Assembly (NCBI GenBank): GCA_944366945.1 | Contig: CALVWJ010000006.1 | Location: 1 to 64,000 of the forward strand | Direction: 5' to 3' | Length of the DNA: 64,000 nucleotides | Source of the DNA: an uncultured Clostridia bacterium | Lineage (GTDB): Bacteria > Bacillota > Clostridia > Christensenellales > CAG-138 | Shown here: piece by piece, positions 8,112-16,798 of the stretch | Layout of the letters: every line of letters starts with the position of its first letter | Position numbering within the stretch: position 1 is the first letter of the stretch | Translations under genes and position numbers: made by a program | Notes under the pieces: model-generated | What the model was told of the DNA's origin: nothing | What the model saw: the letters and a program-made list of their open reading frames with translations, nothing else | Database searches by the model: none

Positions 8112-8135
8112 AAAAGCGGTGCATGCCGCTTTTTC
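8112..8135 (+). terminator. Terminator of the spoIIA operon
   Basis: AAAAGCGG and CCGCTTTT separated by TGCATG, followed by TTC, 85 bases after the sigF stop. Confidence 0.75.
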
Positions 8136-8275
8136 TGCGTCAAAAAATCTTTGCCTCCCGGTTTGACTTCCATAGGGGGATGTGCTTGGTGTGCAAATGC
8201 CGCAGCGATTCTGCCGCTACGCATTGGAAAACCATGGAATTTCTCGGTAAATGGCACAAAGCGCTTTTTGAGAAC

Positions 8276-8301
8276 CTAAAAAAGCGGCTTACGCCGCTCT
8301 T
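8276..8301 (-). terminator. Terminator of the yunB / peptidoglycan-binding gene cluster
   Basis: Read on the minus strand, AGCGGC-GTAA-GCCGCT is followed by a T run. It lies 25 bases beyond the stop of the gene at 8326-9165. Confidence 0.85.
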
Positions 8302-8325
8302 GGGTATGCATGGTGTACAACGCAA

Positions 8326-9165
8326 TCAACGCCCGGCTGCAATATTCACCTGGTTTGTATGCTCAACATCTGGCAACTGCCCAACATGCGAAAGGCTGCC
8401 CGAGAAGAACATGCAGGCGTGCCCAGCCATTTCGTTAGCAGAAATGGTATCCTCCCCATGCGGGAACCCCTGCAATGAAGCCGCAATGAGCCTCGTGCCC
8501 ACAAGAATTACCACAGGACGCTTGGAATAATTGAATTCACCGCCAAACGCATCTTTGTAAGTTGCTGTGTCTACAGGGCTGGCACATTCCATTTCCGCAT
8601 GCATATCGCCACCGCAATATACCATGTCAAACTGAACATTGGTGTTATAATCGGTTACGGTATAGGTTTCTCCTTCCACCAACAGGGCCTTGACTTCATT
8701 CCAAGGTACTGCTTCACCCGTGACGCTTGCTGCTCCCGCAAGCTGCTGCCCAATGGGGATAGAGGCAGCAATATCCACACGTTTTGCATTGCTTTCAAAC
8801 AAGAACACGCGTGATTGCTCTCCCACCGTTCCATCCGAGATAATGGGAGCACCGGAGGCATCCGTTTGGTTTTGCTGGAACTTTTTGGTTGCCTCAACAG
8901 TCATGCTCTGAAAATTGCCTGTAGGTTTATAATTAAAATACCCAAGTTCGCGCAACCGCAGCTGGATGCGCACAACAATTTCCCCCGTAGAGCCATAGCT
9001 GATGAGGGAATCTACAGCTGTAGGACTGCCAGGGGTGGGGGAAGTGGAAGAACCCGGACTGGCTACAGCTCCTGGACTGCTGGAGGGAGTCGGTTCTGCA
9101 TGTGCCGCAGGAATGCTGACAAACAGGAACAATGCAGCCAATAATAAAATAAAGCGCTTTTTCAT
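8326..9165 (-). CDS. Secreted peptidoglycan-binding protein with unnamed His/Cys C-terminal domain
   Basis: 279 residues. Signal peptide at 1-23 ending AHA, a Pro/Ser/Thr-rich linker to about 50, then a PG_binding_1 module at about 52-115 (GSTGEIVVRIQLRLRELGYF). The last 120 residues match the end of the protein at 13606-14769. Shared elements are YTVTD, GGxxHAxxE, a central R-P-V/I strand, AAS, PH, and H-x-C with H249, C251, G256-S257-L258, H260 and H269. The spacings of these last residues are identical in the two proteins. The clustered His and Cys suggest a metal or catalytic site, but the function is unknown. Probably exported to the wall or spore cortex. Downstream of yunB on the same strand, 46 bases away, so perhaps sporulation-expressed. 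Confidence 0.85.
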   Translation of the reverse strand: MKKRFILLLAALFLFVSIPAAHAEPTPSSSPGAVASPGSSTSPTPGSPTAVDSLISYGSTGEIVVRIQLRLRELGYFNYKPTGNFQSMTVEATKKFQQNQTDASGAPIISDGTVGEQSRVFLFESNAKRVDIAASIPIGQQLAGAASVTGEAVPWNEVKALLVEGETYTVTDYNTNVQFDMVYCGGDMHAEMECASPVDTATYKDAFGGEFNYSKRPVVILVGTRLIAASLQGFPHGEDTISANEMAGHACMFFSGSLSHVGQLPDVEHTNQVNIAAGR

Positions 9166-9211
9166 AAAACAAGTATAACATAAATCTCTGCTGCTTTGTA
9201 TAAAGTTTTTG

Positions 9212-9910
9212 TTACGGTACTTCGGTTGGGATCAAGTTAAGCATATCCTCTTCTGAGGCAACATTTGTGTAAACCTCTGGAACTTCTCCTACGATGATGC
9301 TCTCTGCAATTGCCGCTTCCGCCTGCACGGACACGGTTTCTGAAACGCCGGGCATGACAAGCCGCACTGAGGCAGTAAGCTTAAGGTTGACCCGGTACAG
9401 CGTTTGGTTGATGCCGGATGAAACAAACTCTGAACTGAATTCGCTTTGAACGCTTCCAGCGGGGCTAAACGAAACTTTAATGTTTGGGCCTTTCCCAGCA
9501 AGAAATGAGATCCCGGTGATCGTTCCAAGCGGGATCGAAATTCCTTGGTCGCCCATTTGGGCAATGCGCTCTTGAGCCGCCTCGGCGCAATCGGCAGCAA
9601 GGATATTCATTTTGTGCGTATTTGCTTGAAGCATATAGACGCGGTCAGCGCTTTCATGCACTTGGATCAAACGCGCATAATTTGTTTCATCTCCCATGGA
9701 GTCAAGGATGGCATCGTTCATGGCACGCGCAGCAACAGAGCGGATGCGCGCAACAGCAAGCGCCGTCATGGCAGGACGCATATTTATGCTTAAAACAGCA
9801 ATCCCTGCAGAGCAAAGTACAATAAAAAGAACAAGCAAGAACAGTGCCGTGTGCAGGAAACGCCGCTTTTTTCTGTTTGTTAAAACCGGACAGGTGGCCT
9901 TTTTTTCCAT
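9212..9910 (-). CDS. yunB: Sporulation protein YunB
   Basis: 232 residues with one N-terminal transmembrane helix at about 18-42 (LHTALFLLVLFIVLC). A long extracytoplasmic part follows, ending in the family signature VPEVYTNV near 216. YunB is SigE-controlled in Bacillus and its loss affects sporulation; its biochemical role is not established. IPLGTITG and YRVNLKLTASVRLVMPG are typical of the family, in which the periplasmic-like domain contains repeated beta strands. It shares strand and probably transcript with the peptidoglycan-binding gene that follows. The ribosome binding site is GGAAGGAGG just before the ATG. Confidence 0.9.
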   Translation of the reverse strand: MEKKATCPVLTNRKKRRFLHTALFLLVLFIVLCSAGIAVLSINMRPAMTALAVARIRSVAARAMNDAILDSMGDETNYARLIQVHESADRVYMLQANTHKMNILAADCAEAAQERIAQMGDQGISIPLGTITGISFLAGKGPNIKVSFSPAGSVQSEFSSEFVSSGINQTLYRVNLKLTASVRLVMPGVSETVSVQAEAAIAESIIVGEVPEVYTNVASEEDMLNLIPTEVP

Positions 9911-9976
9911 CGCGTGCCTCCTTCTGGAAGGATTTGTGAATGTGGTGTTAATTCATTCTATGCAGAAACGCAAATC

Positions 9977-10006
9977 TTGAGCCTGCTGGCCAGGATGTGT
10001 TATAAT
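9977..10006 (+). promoter_or_regulatory. Promoter of the PBP operon
   Basis: TTGAGC (9977-9982) and TATAAT (10001-10006) with an 18-base spacer. A 150-base untranslated region separates it from the PBP start. No known leader RNA is recognised in that region. Confidence 0.55.
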
Positions 10007-10155
10007 ATGATGATTTCGCATGCTTGACTCAGAACCACTTTGGGGAGCTGAGACAACTAAACAGCAGTTTGCGTGGCAGAAAATACGTTGAAAAGGAAAA
10101 CTTGCGACGCAAAGAAAGCAAAAATAGATAGATACGCATGAGGAGAAAATTTACC

Positions 10156-12975
10156 ATGCAAAAAACGATAAAAGATCCTAAAAAAACTGCGTTTGAGGCG
10201 CATATAAGGGAGGTCGCAGCCAGCTTTGGGGCAAAGATTCAAAACCTGTTGCATCGCGACCGGGATATGGGTACGCAGGAAGGTGAAATCTTTATAGAGC
10301 GCAGACGGCAGCGCCCATTTGTGTTGGCTGTATTCTTTACTACGCTCAAGATTTTGTTTGTCTGCGTGCTGGTATTGGGCTGTGCTTGTGTTGGCCTTGT
10401 GCTTGGCGTAGCGAAAGCGTATATTGATACAACCCCCGAACTTGATGTTTCGCTACTTACAAAGAGTGAAAGAACATCCTATATATATGATAAGGATGGA
10501 AACTTCATTACCACCTATGCAGGGCTTAAATACCGCGATTGGGTTAACATTGAGGATGTGCCGGATATGCTTATCAACGCTGTAATTGCGGTAGAAGACG
10601 TGCGGTTTTACCGGCATAATGGTGTAGACTACAAGCGCCTGTTCGCTGCTGTAGTCGGTTCCCTCAGCGCTTCAAGCGACGCAGGAGGAAGCACAATTAC
10701 CCAGCAGCTTGTGAAAAACAAGTTGCTTACGAACGAGGTATCCTATCGGCGCAAAATCCAGGAGGCATATCTGGCGATTGAAGTCGAAAACACTATTGAC
10801 AAGAGCGATATACTGGAAGCCTACCTAAACGATGTCTATCTAGGCAATTCAAATTATGGCGTCAAAACGGCTGCACAGGACTATTTTGGAAAAGAACTTT
10901 CCGAACTGTCCATACGCGAATGTGCGATGATTGCCGGGATGATCAAGGCACCCAATACTACGGATCCGCGTAAAAACACCTATGAACGTTTTTATGATTC
11001 TGGAGAAAAGAAAGGCCAGAACAAAATGGACATCACCGATGAACGTACGGATGATGTTATAGAAAAAATGTACGATGCGGGTTTTATCACAAAGGAGCAG
11101 CGGGATGCCGCACTTGTAGATACGGTCTATATCATGGAAGAATCGCCGCGCTCCACTGCAGACGACATGCTCTATTTCGTGGAATATGCCATGCAGGACG
11201 TTGTGACGCATTTGCTTGCTTCGCGCGAGCTGCTGGATACCAAAACAAACCGGGCGGCGATTGAAAATGAGCTTCAAAGTGGTGGCTACAGTATTTACCT
11301 TACCGTGGATACGGAAATGCAGCAAATTGTTCAAGACACGCTCTCGAATTGGGATGATTATCCGAAGCTTAAAAACGAAGATGCGTCTACCCGCGTAACA
11401 ACCACGAGCGACGGGACGGAAATTGTAGAGCCGGAACCACAGGCTGCAGCTGTGGTAATTGACTATCGAACCGGTGAACTGAGGGCTATTGTAGGTGGCC
11501 GCGATGCGCCGCAGGTGTTGCGTGGTTGGAACCGTGCTTACCAGAGTGAAACCGAGGTTGGATCAAGCATCAAGCCATTAACCGTGTATGGCCCGGCGCT
11601 TGATCTTGGATTGTCACCAGCATCGGCCGTGGCAAACCTCCCTCAGGCAATTACAGGCTGGGATACGGAAACCGGGTATCCAAATATTGGAAGCGAACGG
11701 TATATTGGAATTATATCGCTGCGGCGCGGACTTGTCTCTTCGCTTAATGTTGCTGCAGCGCGCGTTTTGATGGAGAATGTGACCACCAAAGTGGCAGCGC
11801 AATATCTTATAGATCTTGGTGTAGATTCCAGCCGTGTAAACGAGACAGGATCCGGACTTGCTTTAGGAACGACAGGCATTACGCCAATTGAAATGGCAGC
11901 CGCATTCGGTGCCATTGGAAACACGGGAGAATATCTGGAACCTCTTTCATTTACACGCGTTGTAGATAGCGAGGGCAGGGTGATCCTGGATGCGGATGAA
12001 GTTCGCACATCGCGTCAAGTGTTTAAGCAAACCACCGCCTATATGCTCGTGGATATGCTTACAAATGCTGTGGAATCGGGAACCGGGACCAACGCCCAAA
12101 TCGATGGCATTACGGTTGCAGGGAAAACGGGTACGAACTCCGATTACGGCAGCGCCTATTTTGCGGGTATTACACCATACTACAGCGCTGTGGTCTGGGT
12201 TGGGCATGATTCTTATGAGGAAAAACTGGCCTCCGGTTCAACTGGAGGAAAGGTGGCTGCGCCATTGTGGCAGGCCTTTATGGAAAAGATCCATGAAGGG
12301 CTTGTAGATAAACCCATCATCGATGCTTCTCCTGTGGAGCTTGGCCTAGTAAAGCGTACGGTTTGCGCCGTATCGGGAAAGCTTGCAACAGAAGCATGTT
12401 CGTTTGATGCAAATGGCCTCGTTCCTATTACGGATTGGTTTGACAAGAGCACAGCGCCTACGGAAACCTGTGATATGCATGTGCTTACGCAGGTTTGCAT
12501 GGATTCAGAGCAGCCGGCTTCGCCATATTGCACGAACGTGCAAATGAAGAGCGTCATACTGGTAGGCTCACGGTCCTATCTCGCATCTTTTGATACAGCG
12601 TTGTTGCAAAAGTATTTGCCGAATGCAGTGATTACGGATGTAACTGTGGAACAGTACAACCAGTATACATCAACCACAACTTGCTCGCTGCACTCTGGAA
12701 GCAGCTGGGGTGGTGGCAGCGGGATCAGCATAGGCGGAAGCAACACAAGCCTTGTTACTGCTGCAAACGCGCTTTTGCAGGAAGTACAGGAATATCTCGC
12801 AGCGGCACAAAACCTATCCGAAACGGATCGGAACAATCTGGTATCGCTTTCCGATACGCTTTCCGCTTATCTGAGCGCGAACCTCTATCAGCAGGCGGAA
12901 ACCTATTATGAGCGGCTGCGCTATACCTATGATGTCATCTATGCGGAGAACCCGCCTGTAGCGGCAAATCCATAA
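10156..12975 (+). CDS. pbpA: Class A penicillin-binding protein (glycosyltransferase/transpeptidase)
   Basis: 939 residues from ATG 10156; GAGGAG lies about ten bases upstream and overlaps an earlier in-frame ATG at 10138. A cytosolic tail is followed by one membrane helix near residues 55-85. The GT51 domain shows the catalytic glutamate E147 in AVEDVRFYRHNGVDY, then GGSTITQQLVKN and YLNDVYLGNSNYGV. The transpeptidase domain has the SxxK motif at S470 (SSIK), SSLN and the KTGT motif in VAGKTGTNSDYG. A Ser/Gly-rich linker and a helical tail end the protein. It polymerises lipid II and cross-links the chains. A UDG-like gene follows after four bases. Confidence 0.95.
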   Translation: MQKTIKDPKKTAFEAHIREVAASFGAKIQNLLHRDRDMGTQEGEIFIERRRQRPFVLAVFFTTLKILFVCVLVLGCACVGLVLGVAKAYIDTTPELDVSLLTKSERTSYIYDKDGNFITTYAGLKYRDWVNIEDVPDMLINAVIAVEDVRFYRHNGVDYKRLFAAVVGSLSASSDAGGSTITQQLVKNKLLTNEVSYRRKIQEAYLAIEVENTIDKSDILEAYLNDVYLGNSNYGVKTAAQDYFGKELSELSIRECAMIAGMIKAPNTTDPRKNTYERFYDSGEKKGQNKMDITDERTDDVIEKMYDAGFITKEQRDAALVDTVYIMEESPRSTADDMLYFVEYAMQDVVTHLLASRELLDTKTNRAAIENELQSGGYSIYLTVDTEMQQIVQDTLSNWDDYPKLKNEDASTRVTTTSDGTEIVEPEPQAAAVVIDYRTGELRAIVGGRDAPQVLRGWNRAYQSETEVGSSIKPLTVYGPALDLGLSPASAVANLPQAITGWDTETGYPNIGSERYIGIISLRRGLVSSLNVAAARVLMENVTTKVAAQYLIDLGVDSSRVNETGSGLALGTTGITPIEMAAAFGAIGNTGEYLEPLSFTRVVDSEGRVILDADEVRTSRQVFKQTTAYMLVDMLTNAVESGTGTNAQIDGITVAGKTGTNSDYGSAYFAGITPYYSAVVWVGHDSYEEKLASGSTGGKVAAPLWQAFMEKIHEGLVDKPIIDASPVELGLVKRTVCAVSGKLATEACSFDANGLVPITDWFDKSTAPTETCDMHVLTQVCMDSEQPASPYCTNVQMKSVILVGSRSYLASFDTALLQKYLPNAVITDVTVEQYNQYTSTTTCSLHSGSSWGGGSGISIGGSNTSLVTAANALLQEVQEYLAAAQNLSETDRNNLVSLSDTLSAYLSANLYQQAETYYERLRYTYDVIYAENPPVAANP

Positions 12976-12979
12976 GGGC

Positions 12980-13609
12980 ATGGAAAAGGAACTTCTTGCG
13001 CTTTATGCAGCGGAACGTGCGCGGCTGCATGCGATGGCATGCGGGAACGGCCGTTCGGGGGAATATGAGGCTCCAGTGTTTGGAGAAGGACCCATGGGGC
13101 CACGGCTGATGCTCATCGGAGAGGCGCCTGGGGCAGAGGAGGCACAGTTCGGGCACCCATTTGTTGGGAGAGCAGGAAAAACACTGGATGCACTGCTTGA
13201 CGGGGCAGGCATTGTGCGCGAAAATATATTTGTGACCAATGCGGTGAAATTCCGTCCGATAAACATAAAGGCGCGCAGCATTTCCAACCGCACGCCTACG
13301 CCTAAGGAGCTGCGGGAAAGCCTGCCCCTATTGGAGCGTGAGCTGCTCCTGGTAAGGCCGCAGATGATTGCAACGCTCGGCAATACGCCGCTTAGAGCGA
13401 TGTTCCTGCTTGCTGGGGCGGACCCGGTCTCGATTGGAGATGCGCATGGGCACCTGTGGCCGCTTACAATTCGCAGCATGCCGCTTGCGGTATTCCCCCT
13501 GTATCACCCTGCAAGCGTGCTTTACAGACCATCTCTGCTGCCAGTTCTGGAAATGGATGTTAAACACCTTGGCAGCATCTTAAACAAAACAGAGGAGGCT
13601 GGATCATGA
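12980..13609 (+). CDS. Uracil-DNA glycosylase superfamily protein (family 4-like, no Fe-S cysteines)
   Basis: 209 residues with the UDG fold signatures: GEAPGAEE at 47-54 (motif A), FVGRAGKTLD, VTNAVKFRP, NRTPTPKE and the HPAS loop at 176-179. Family 4 enzymes hold a 4Fe-4S cluster with four cysteines, one of them in a KCRPP motif. Here that position is F91, and the only cysteine in the protein is C21. A nine-residue insert (INIKARSIS) precedes NRTPT. The cluster is therefore almost certainly absent, and activity on uracil is uncertain. Placed between a PBP and a secreted SH3 protein with tight spacing, ending in an ATGA overlap with the next gene. Confidence 0.85.
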   Translation: MEKELLALYAAERARLHAMACGNGRSGEYEAPVFGEGPMGPRLMLIGEAPGAEEAQFGHPFVGRAGKTLDALLDGAGIVRENIFVTNAVKFRPINIKARSISNRTPTPKELRESLPLLERELLLVRPQMIATLGNTPLRAMFLLAGADPVSIGDAHGHLWPLTIRSMPLAVFPLYHPASVLYRPSLLPVLEMDVKHLGSILNKTEEAGS

Positions 13610-14769
13610 GGCTGAAAACGTTTGCATGCAAAACAGCAATACTTTTGCTTATGTTGCTGCTGGTGGCAGCAGGCCGTCCTGTGGCAATTGCTGAAACGCA
13701 AGCGCAAGAGGCGGAAATGGGCCAAGTTGTCGCGGATAAGGTAAACCTGCGCGAAGGACCCAATACCGATTCCGATATCCTTGCGGAAGTGCCCGGCGGC
13801 ACAGCTGTGGAGGTGCTTGATAAAGATGGCACGTGGTACCGCGTTTTGTACAACAGCATCGTTGGCTATATCCGGCAGGATTACCTGTTTGTGAACTCTA
13901 CAGGCAGCCGTGGCGCATATGTAAAGAGCGATGGGGCGTCTTTGCGTGGTGGGCCGTCCACGGAGTCCTATGTTGTTGCACAGCTTTCAGCCGGGCAGGG
14001 AGTTAGGGTAAAGGCGTTAATTGACGGGGAATGGTTTTATGCTGTCGTAAACGACCAGACGGGATATGTGCACCGCACATTTCTGGAGATCAGCGCATCC
14101 AGCACGGCATCAAGCGGGATGCTCAAGCAGGGGATGGAAGGAGAGGAAGTCGAAAAGCTGCAAAATGCATTATATGATCGTGGTTTTTTGAGCAAGTCAA
14201 ATATTTCGGGTGCATTCTCCTCTGAAACGCGCAAGGCTGTGCTGGAGTTTCAGCAGGCATGTGGACTTTCTGCGGACGGCATCGCTGGCCCGGCAACGTT
14301 GAATTCGATTTATGACAGCAGCAATAAAATTGAAAAAGACAATGCGGAATTTTATAGGCTTAAGGGAAGCGTTGTCCTGCTGGATTGGTTTGAAGGCGGA
14401 TCGGACTGGCTCGCTAAGGGCGCAAAATTTACCGTAACGGACGTGCGCACTGGCAAGAGCTTCCGCGCGCGGCGTTTTGGCGGGTGGTATCATGCGGACT
14501 GCGAACCGATCACAACCGATGATACCAGCGTGATCAAGAGCCTTGAAGGGTTCTCCTGGAACAGAAGGCCGATTTGGGTGACCTACAATGGCAAAACGGT
14601 TGCAGCGAGCATGCATACGATGCCCCACATGGCGAACCCAACGCCATCCAATGGGTTTGATGGGCACTTCTGCATCCATCTGAAAGGATCTCTGGTGCAT
14701 GAAAACAGCAAGGAATGCCCGCGCCATCAAGCCTGCGTTTATGAAGCTTACAGCGCTGGGCGTTCCTAA
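13606..14769 (+). CDS. Secreted SH3/peptidoglycan-binding protein with unnamed His/Cys C-terminal domain
   Basis: 387 residues. Signal peptide at about 1-30 ending AIAETQA, two bacterial SH3 domains at about 38-95 and 104-165 (each with an LREGP or LRGGP turn), then PG_binding_1 at about 172-238. The C-terminal domain at 255-385 is shared with the protein at 8326-9165. It shows FTVTD, GGWYHADCE, RRPIWV, AAS, PHM, then H354, C356, G361-S362-L363, H365 and H374. The order suggests a wall-anchored enzyme or binding protein whose final domain has no name I know. The start overlaps the UDG-like stop (ATGA), so it belongs to the PBP transcript. Closed by a shared bidirectional terminator. Confidence 0.88.
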   Translation: MRLKTFACKTAILLLMLLLVAAGRPVAIAETQAQEAEMGQVVADKVNLREGPNTDSDILAEVPGGTAVEVLDKDGTWYRVLYNSIVGYIRQDYLFVNSTGSRGAYVKSDGASLRGGPSTESYVVAQLSAGQGVRVKALIDGEWFYAVVNDQTGYVHRTFLEISASSTASSGMLKQGMEGEEVEKLQNALYDRGFLSKSNISGAFSSETRKAVLEFQQACGLSADGIAGPATLNSIYDSSNKIEKDNAEFYRLKGSVVLLDWFEGGSDWLAKGAKFTVTDVRTGKSFRARRFGGWYHADCEPITTDDTSVIKSLEGFSWNRRPIWVTYNGKTVAASMHTMPHMANPTPSNGFDGHFCIHLKGSLVHENSKECPRHQACVYEAYSAGRS

Positions 14770-14826
14770 AGGCAACGCGCTGGTCAGCGCTTTACTTTGG
14801 CCGTAAAACTTAAAAAAGAATATGTT

Positions 14827-14857
14827 GGCCTCCGGCATGCCGGAGGCCATGTTTTTT
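14827..14857. terminator. Bidirectional terminator between convergent genes
   Basis: A perfect palindrome, GGCCTCCGGCATGCCGGAGGCC split at its centre, with A-rich and T-rich flanks. It serves the + strand PBP operon and the - strand small gene. Confidence 0.85.
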
Positions 14858-14861
14858 CCCG

Positions 14862-15044
14862 CTAGTCACGGGGCGCTTTGGGGGGATGGATGGCGTAAAG
14901 CGCGCCATAATGCAGGGCTTCGTCTTCGCTCATTGGAGCGGAGGGCACAAGCCCGGTGCACTCCGTTGCGGATGCAGTAGATTGCCGCTGCCAAAAGGTG
15001 TCTTCAGTTAAGCTGCTCTTTTCCACACGGCGTCTTTTTTTCAT
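14862..15044 (-). CDS. Small conserved-looking protein with TECTGL motif, 60 residues
   Basis: A basic start (MKKRRRVEKSS) is followed by an acidic second half with ATECTGLVPSAPMSEDEALHYGALY. I recall short clostridial proteins carrying a similar TECTGL-I/V/M-P segment followed by acidic residues and tyrosines, but know no function. No signal or membrane segment. The start at 15044 is set by GGAGGTGG five bases upstream; an in-frame TTG at 15059 lies on that ribosome binding site. The gene is divergent from the germination operon and convergent with the secreted SH3 gene. Expression during sporulation is a guess from position. Confidence 0.65.
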   Translation of the reverse strand: MKKRRRVEKSSLTEDTFWQRQSTASATECTGLVPSAPMSEDEALHYGALYAIHPPKAPRD

Positions 15045-15205
15045 GAACTCCACCTCCAATCTTGTTGTGCGCTTTTGTTAGTGTTGATTGCCTCAATGCG
15101 CCGTATGCGCGAAATGCTGTGGAAAAAAGCGGTATAATTGGTGCGCAATTGCAAATGCTTATTCTAAACTGTATGCGCGAAAAGCGGCAGGGAGGGATAA
15201 ACGGA

Positions 15206-16798
15206 ATGCTGGAGCGAGTCATACGCTTTTTTCGATTTGATCGGCGCAACGGCGAATACGAGCTTTTGGAAACCGAAGAAGGAACGCCTGGATATCTGGC
15301 AGGAGAAGAGCAAACATCCACCCTGCCGCAAAAGGAAGATACAAGGAGAATTTGCGCCACCCTTGCTGAGAATGAAGCATGCTTGCGCGTTGCGTTCCGA
15401 GCGGACATCAACCCTGACTTAATCTTTCGCCCTTTTAAGCTAGGAGGAAAAATCCCGGCGCTTCTTGCATACCTTAACGGCATGGCAAATGCGGAGCAGG
15501 TAAGCGATTTTATCCTGCGAGACGGGATGCGCCCCGGCTGTATGGAACATGCGGGTGGCTCTCTTGCGCAATTTGCAATCGAAAATGTATTTACGCTGGG
15601 AGAAGCTGAGACATCAAGCCGCTGGGCCGATGTGACAAGCGCTGTAATGGAAGGCCGTACGGTGGTGTTTATCGAAGGGGCCGAAGAAGCGGTGCTGATG
15701 GATACGCGCGGGTTCGAACACCGGAGCATAACAGAACCTCAGACGGAGAAAGCAGTGCGCGGCCCGCAGGAGGCCTTTATTGAAAACCTACGCACAAATA
15801 TAACGTTACTGCGCCGCATCCTGCATACAGAGGATTTGGTATGCGAAATGCGCGACGCGGGCGGAGACAATGGGATCCGCTTAGCGTTGCTTTATCGTGA
15901 AGGGGTCACCAATATTACGCTTGTAGAGGAAGTAAAACGCAGGCTGGCACGCATTAATACGCGCACTGTAATCGGAATGGGAGTTCTGGAACAATTGACT
16001 GAAGAACATTCGTTATCGCCGTTCCCACAGGTTTTGCAAACAGAAAGACCAGATCGTGCAGCCGCTATGCTGATGCAAGGGCATGTAATCGTGCTGTTGG
16101 ATGGGAGTCCGTTCGCAAATGTAATGCCTGCAACGCTCTTCACGCTGATGACCAGCTCAGAAGATGTTTATATGCGCAGGCCCCAGGGCACAACTGTCCG
16201 CATTGTTCGATATATTGGCGCGGTGATATCCATTCTTTTGCCTGCGTTTTTCCTTGCGCTTGCGCTCTACCATCAAGGCCTCCTTTCCACCGAAGTGCTT
16301 ACAACCGTGATCGCTTCCCGCAAAATGGTATTCGCTCCAATCGGTGCGGAGATGATTTTCCTTTTGATTGTATTTCAACTCATACGCGAAGCGGGGATGC
16401 GCGTTCCAGGAAGCATAGGCCAAGCAATCGGGATTATTGGCGGCTTAATCCTGGGCCAGGCTGCGGTTGCGGCAAACCTTGCAAGTTCTGTTGTGCTCAT
16501 CATCGTTGCGCTCACCGGCCTTGGGAATTTCTGCATTCCGGATTATTCCACCCAGATCGCTGCCGCATTTTTCCGACTGGCGCTTGTTATCGGCGCATGG
16601 GTAGGAGGCCTGCTCGGCATGGTATGCCTTACGGTGGTTTTCGTAGCGTGGATGGCCTCGCTTAAATCCTATGGCGTTCCTTTTCTGGCTCCGTTTTCAC
16701 CCAAAGCGCGTTCCAATAAACCAATGATTTTGCGAGGACGTGTAACGATGCATCAGCAGGCTGAGGATGTCCTAAATACAAGGGAGGAAAAACTATGA
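15206..16798 (+). CDS. gerA: Spore germinant receptor subunit A (GerA/GerKA family)
   Basis: 530 residues from ATG 15206, preceded by GGGAGGG; the frame is open upstream, but that part lacks family features. It has a soluble N-terminal domain to about residue 300 that includes RTNITLLRRIL and GMGVLEQL. A membrane domain of several helices follows from about 340 (YIGAVISILLPAFFLALALY to VGGLLGMVCLTVVF). The PGSIGQAIGIIGGLILGQAAV segment is a family hallmark. GerA-type subunits assemble with B and C subunits in the inner spore membrane as nutrient-gated channels. Ends in an ATGA overlap with gerB. Forespore (SigG) expression is expected. Confidence 0.93.
   Translation: MLERVIRFFRFDRRNGEYELLETEEGTPGYLAGEEQTSTLPQKEDTRRICATLAENEACLRVAFRADINPDLIFRPFKLGGKIPALLAYLNGMANAEQVSDFILRDGMRPGCMEHAGGSLAQFAIENVFTLGEAETSSRWADVTSAVMEGRTVVFIEGAEEAVLMDTRGFEHRSITEPQTEKAVRGPQEAFIENLRTNITLLRRILHTEDLVCEMRDAGGDNGIRLALLYREGVTNITLVEEVKRRLARINTRTVIGMGVLEQLTEEHSLSPFPQVLQTERPDRAAAMLMQGHVIVLLDGSPFANVMPATLFTLMTSSEDVYMRRPQGTTVRIVRYIGAVISILLPAFFLALALYHQGLLSTEVLTTVIASRKMVFAPIGAEMIFLLIVFQLIREAGMRVPGSIGQAIGIIGGLILGQAAVAANLASSVVLIIVALTGLGNFCIPDYSTQIAAAFFRLALVIGAWVGGLLGMVCLTVVFVAWMASLKSYGVPFLAPFSPKARSNKPMILRGRVTMHQQAEDVLNTREEKL

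Noticed and set aside
8051..8530. A 159-residue + strand frame after sigF
   Set aside because: It spans two terminator hairpins and the antisense of the peptidoglycan-binding gene, has no ribosome binding site and no family resemblance.
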